This document shows positions 6,212 to 6,278 of a DNA stretch of 6,278 nucleotides, piece after piece. The notes under the pieces were generated by a model, which had not been told where the DNA came from, did no database searches, and saw only the letters and a program-made list of their open reading frames with translations. Each line of letters opens with the position of its first letter. Within the stretch, counting starts at the first letter, position 1. Position numbers and translations under genes: made by a program. This DNA comes from Bacteroidales bacterium (GTDB lineage: Bacteria > Bacteroidota > Bacteroidia > Bacteroidales > UBA932): the NCBI GenBank assembly GCA_024402115.1, contig JAKSJQ010000070.1, positions 1 to 6,278 on the forward strand, in the 5' to 3' direction.

Positions 6212-6278
6212 AATGCAATGAAGTTTCTGAGTATCTGTTCGCCCACGTCACCGCTCTTCTCCGGATGGAACTGAGTGC
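6208..6278 (-). CDS. hisH: Imidazole glycerol phosphate synthase, glutaminase subunit (C-terminal 22 residues only)
   Basis: Reading the minus strand from the window edge gives TQFHPEKSGDVGEQILRNF followed by IAL and a TGA stop (6210-6208). TQFHPEKS is the C-terminal class I glutamine amidotransferase motif with the catalytic His and Glu. The GEQILRNF tail is typical of HisH, the ammonia-supplying partner of HisF. The stop overlaps the hisA start as ATGA, supporting coupling in the order hisH-hisA-hisF-hisIE. The rest, including the nucleophilic Cys, lies beyond the window. The fragment is partial only because of the window edge. Confidence 0.93.
   Translation of the reverse strand, partial: TQFHPEKSGDVGEQILRNFIAL

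Overview
The window is chromosomal DNA from a member of the Bacteroidetes, most likely order Bacteroidales. The main reason is the promoter type. Three sites fit the phylum's distinctive -33 TTTG / -7 TAnnTTTG pattern, and classical SD/sigma-70 signals are not evident. The gene families (HisIE fusion, ThrB/ThrC, a secreted CE1-type esterase) fit this assignment. Genus cannot be determined from the sequence alone.

Layout. Positions 1-47 hold the 5' part of a tRNA-Lys(UUU) gene on the minus strand, cut by the window edge, with its own promoter at 88-118. Diverging from it on the plus strand is a promoter (156-187) and then a complete ribosome-mediated threonine attenuator. It consists of a 22-residue leader peptide with eight Thr codons, seven of them consecutive (206-274), a long antiterminator pairing (255-270 with 304-319) and a rho-independent terminator (305-341). 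These precede thrB (homoserine kinase, 367-1299) and thrC (threonine synthase, 1379-2704), the last two steps from homoserine to threonine. No thrA lies between leader and thrB. A small inverted repeat sits in the 79-nt thrB-thrC gap.

A secreted alpha/beta-hydrolase esterase follows (2746-3852). It has its own probable promoter, which overlaps the end of thrC, and a strong terminator (3875-3913). Its codon use differs clearly from its neighbours. The 224-nt gap to the next gene contains this terminator and a large imperfect inverted repeat of unknown function (3972-4064).

On the minus strand, converging on the esterase, is the distal part of a histidine operon, in transcription order hisH (last 22 codons only), hisA, hisF, hisIE. 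The genes are tightly packed: a 4-nt ATGA overlap, a 19-nt overlap and a 9-nt gap. HisH/HisF form the imidazole glycerol phosphate synthase. HisIE makes ProFAR and HisA isomerises it to PRFAR, the HisF substrate.

The most interesting items are the threonine attenuator, which can be worked out base by base and drives thrB-thrC directly, and the unexplained GC-rich palindromic element at 3972-4064, which has two competing folds.
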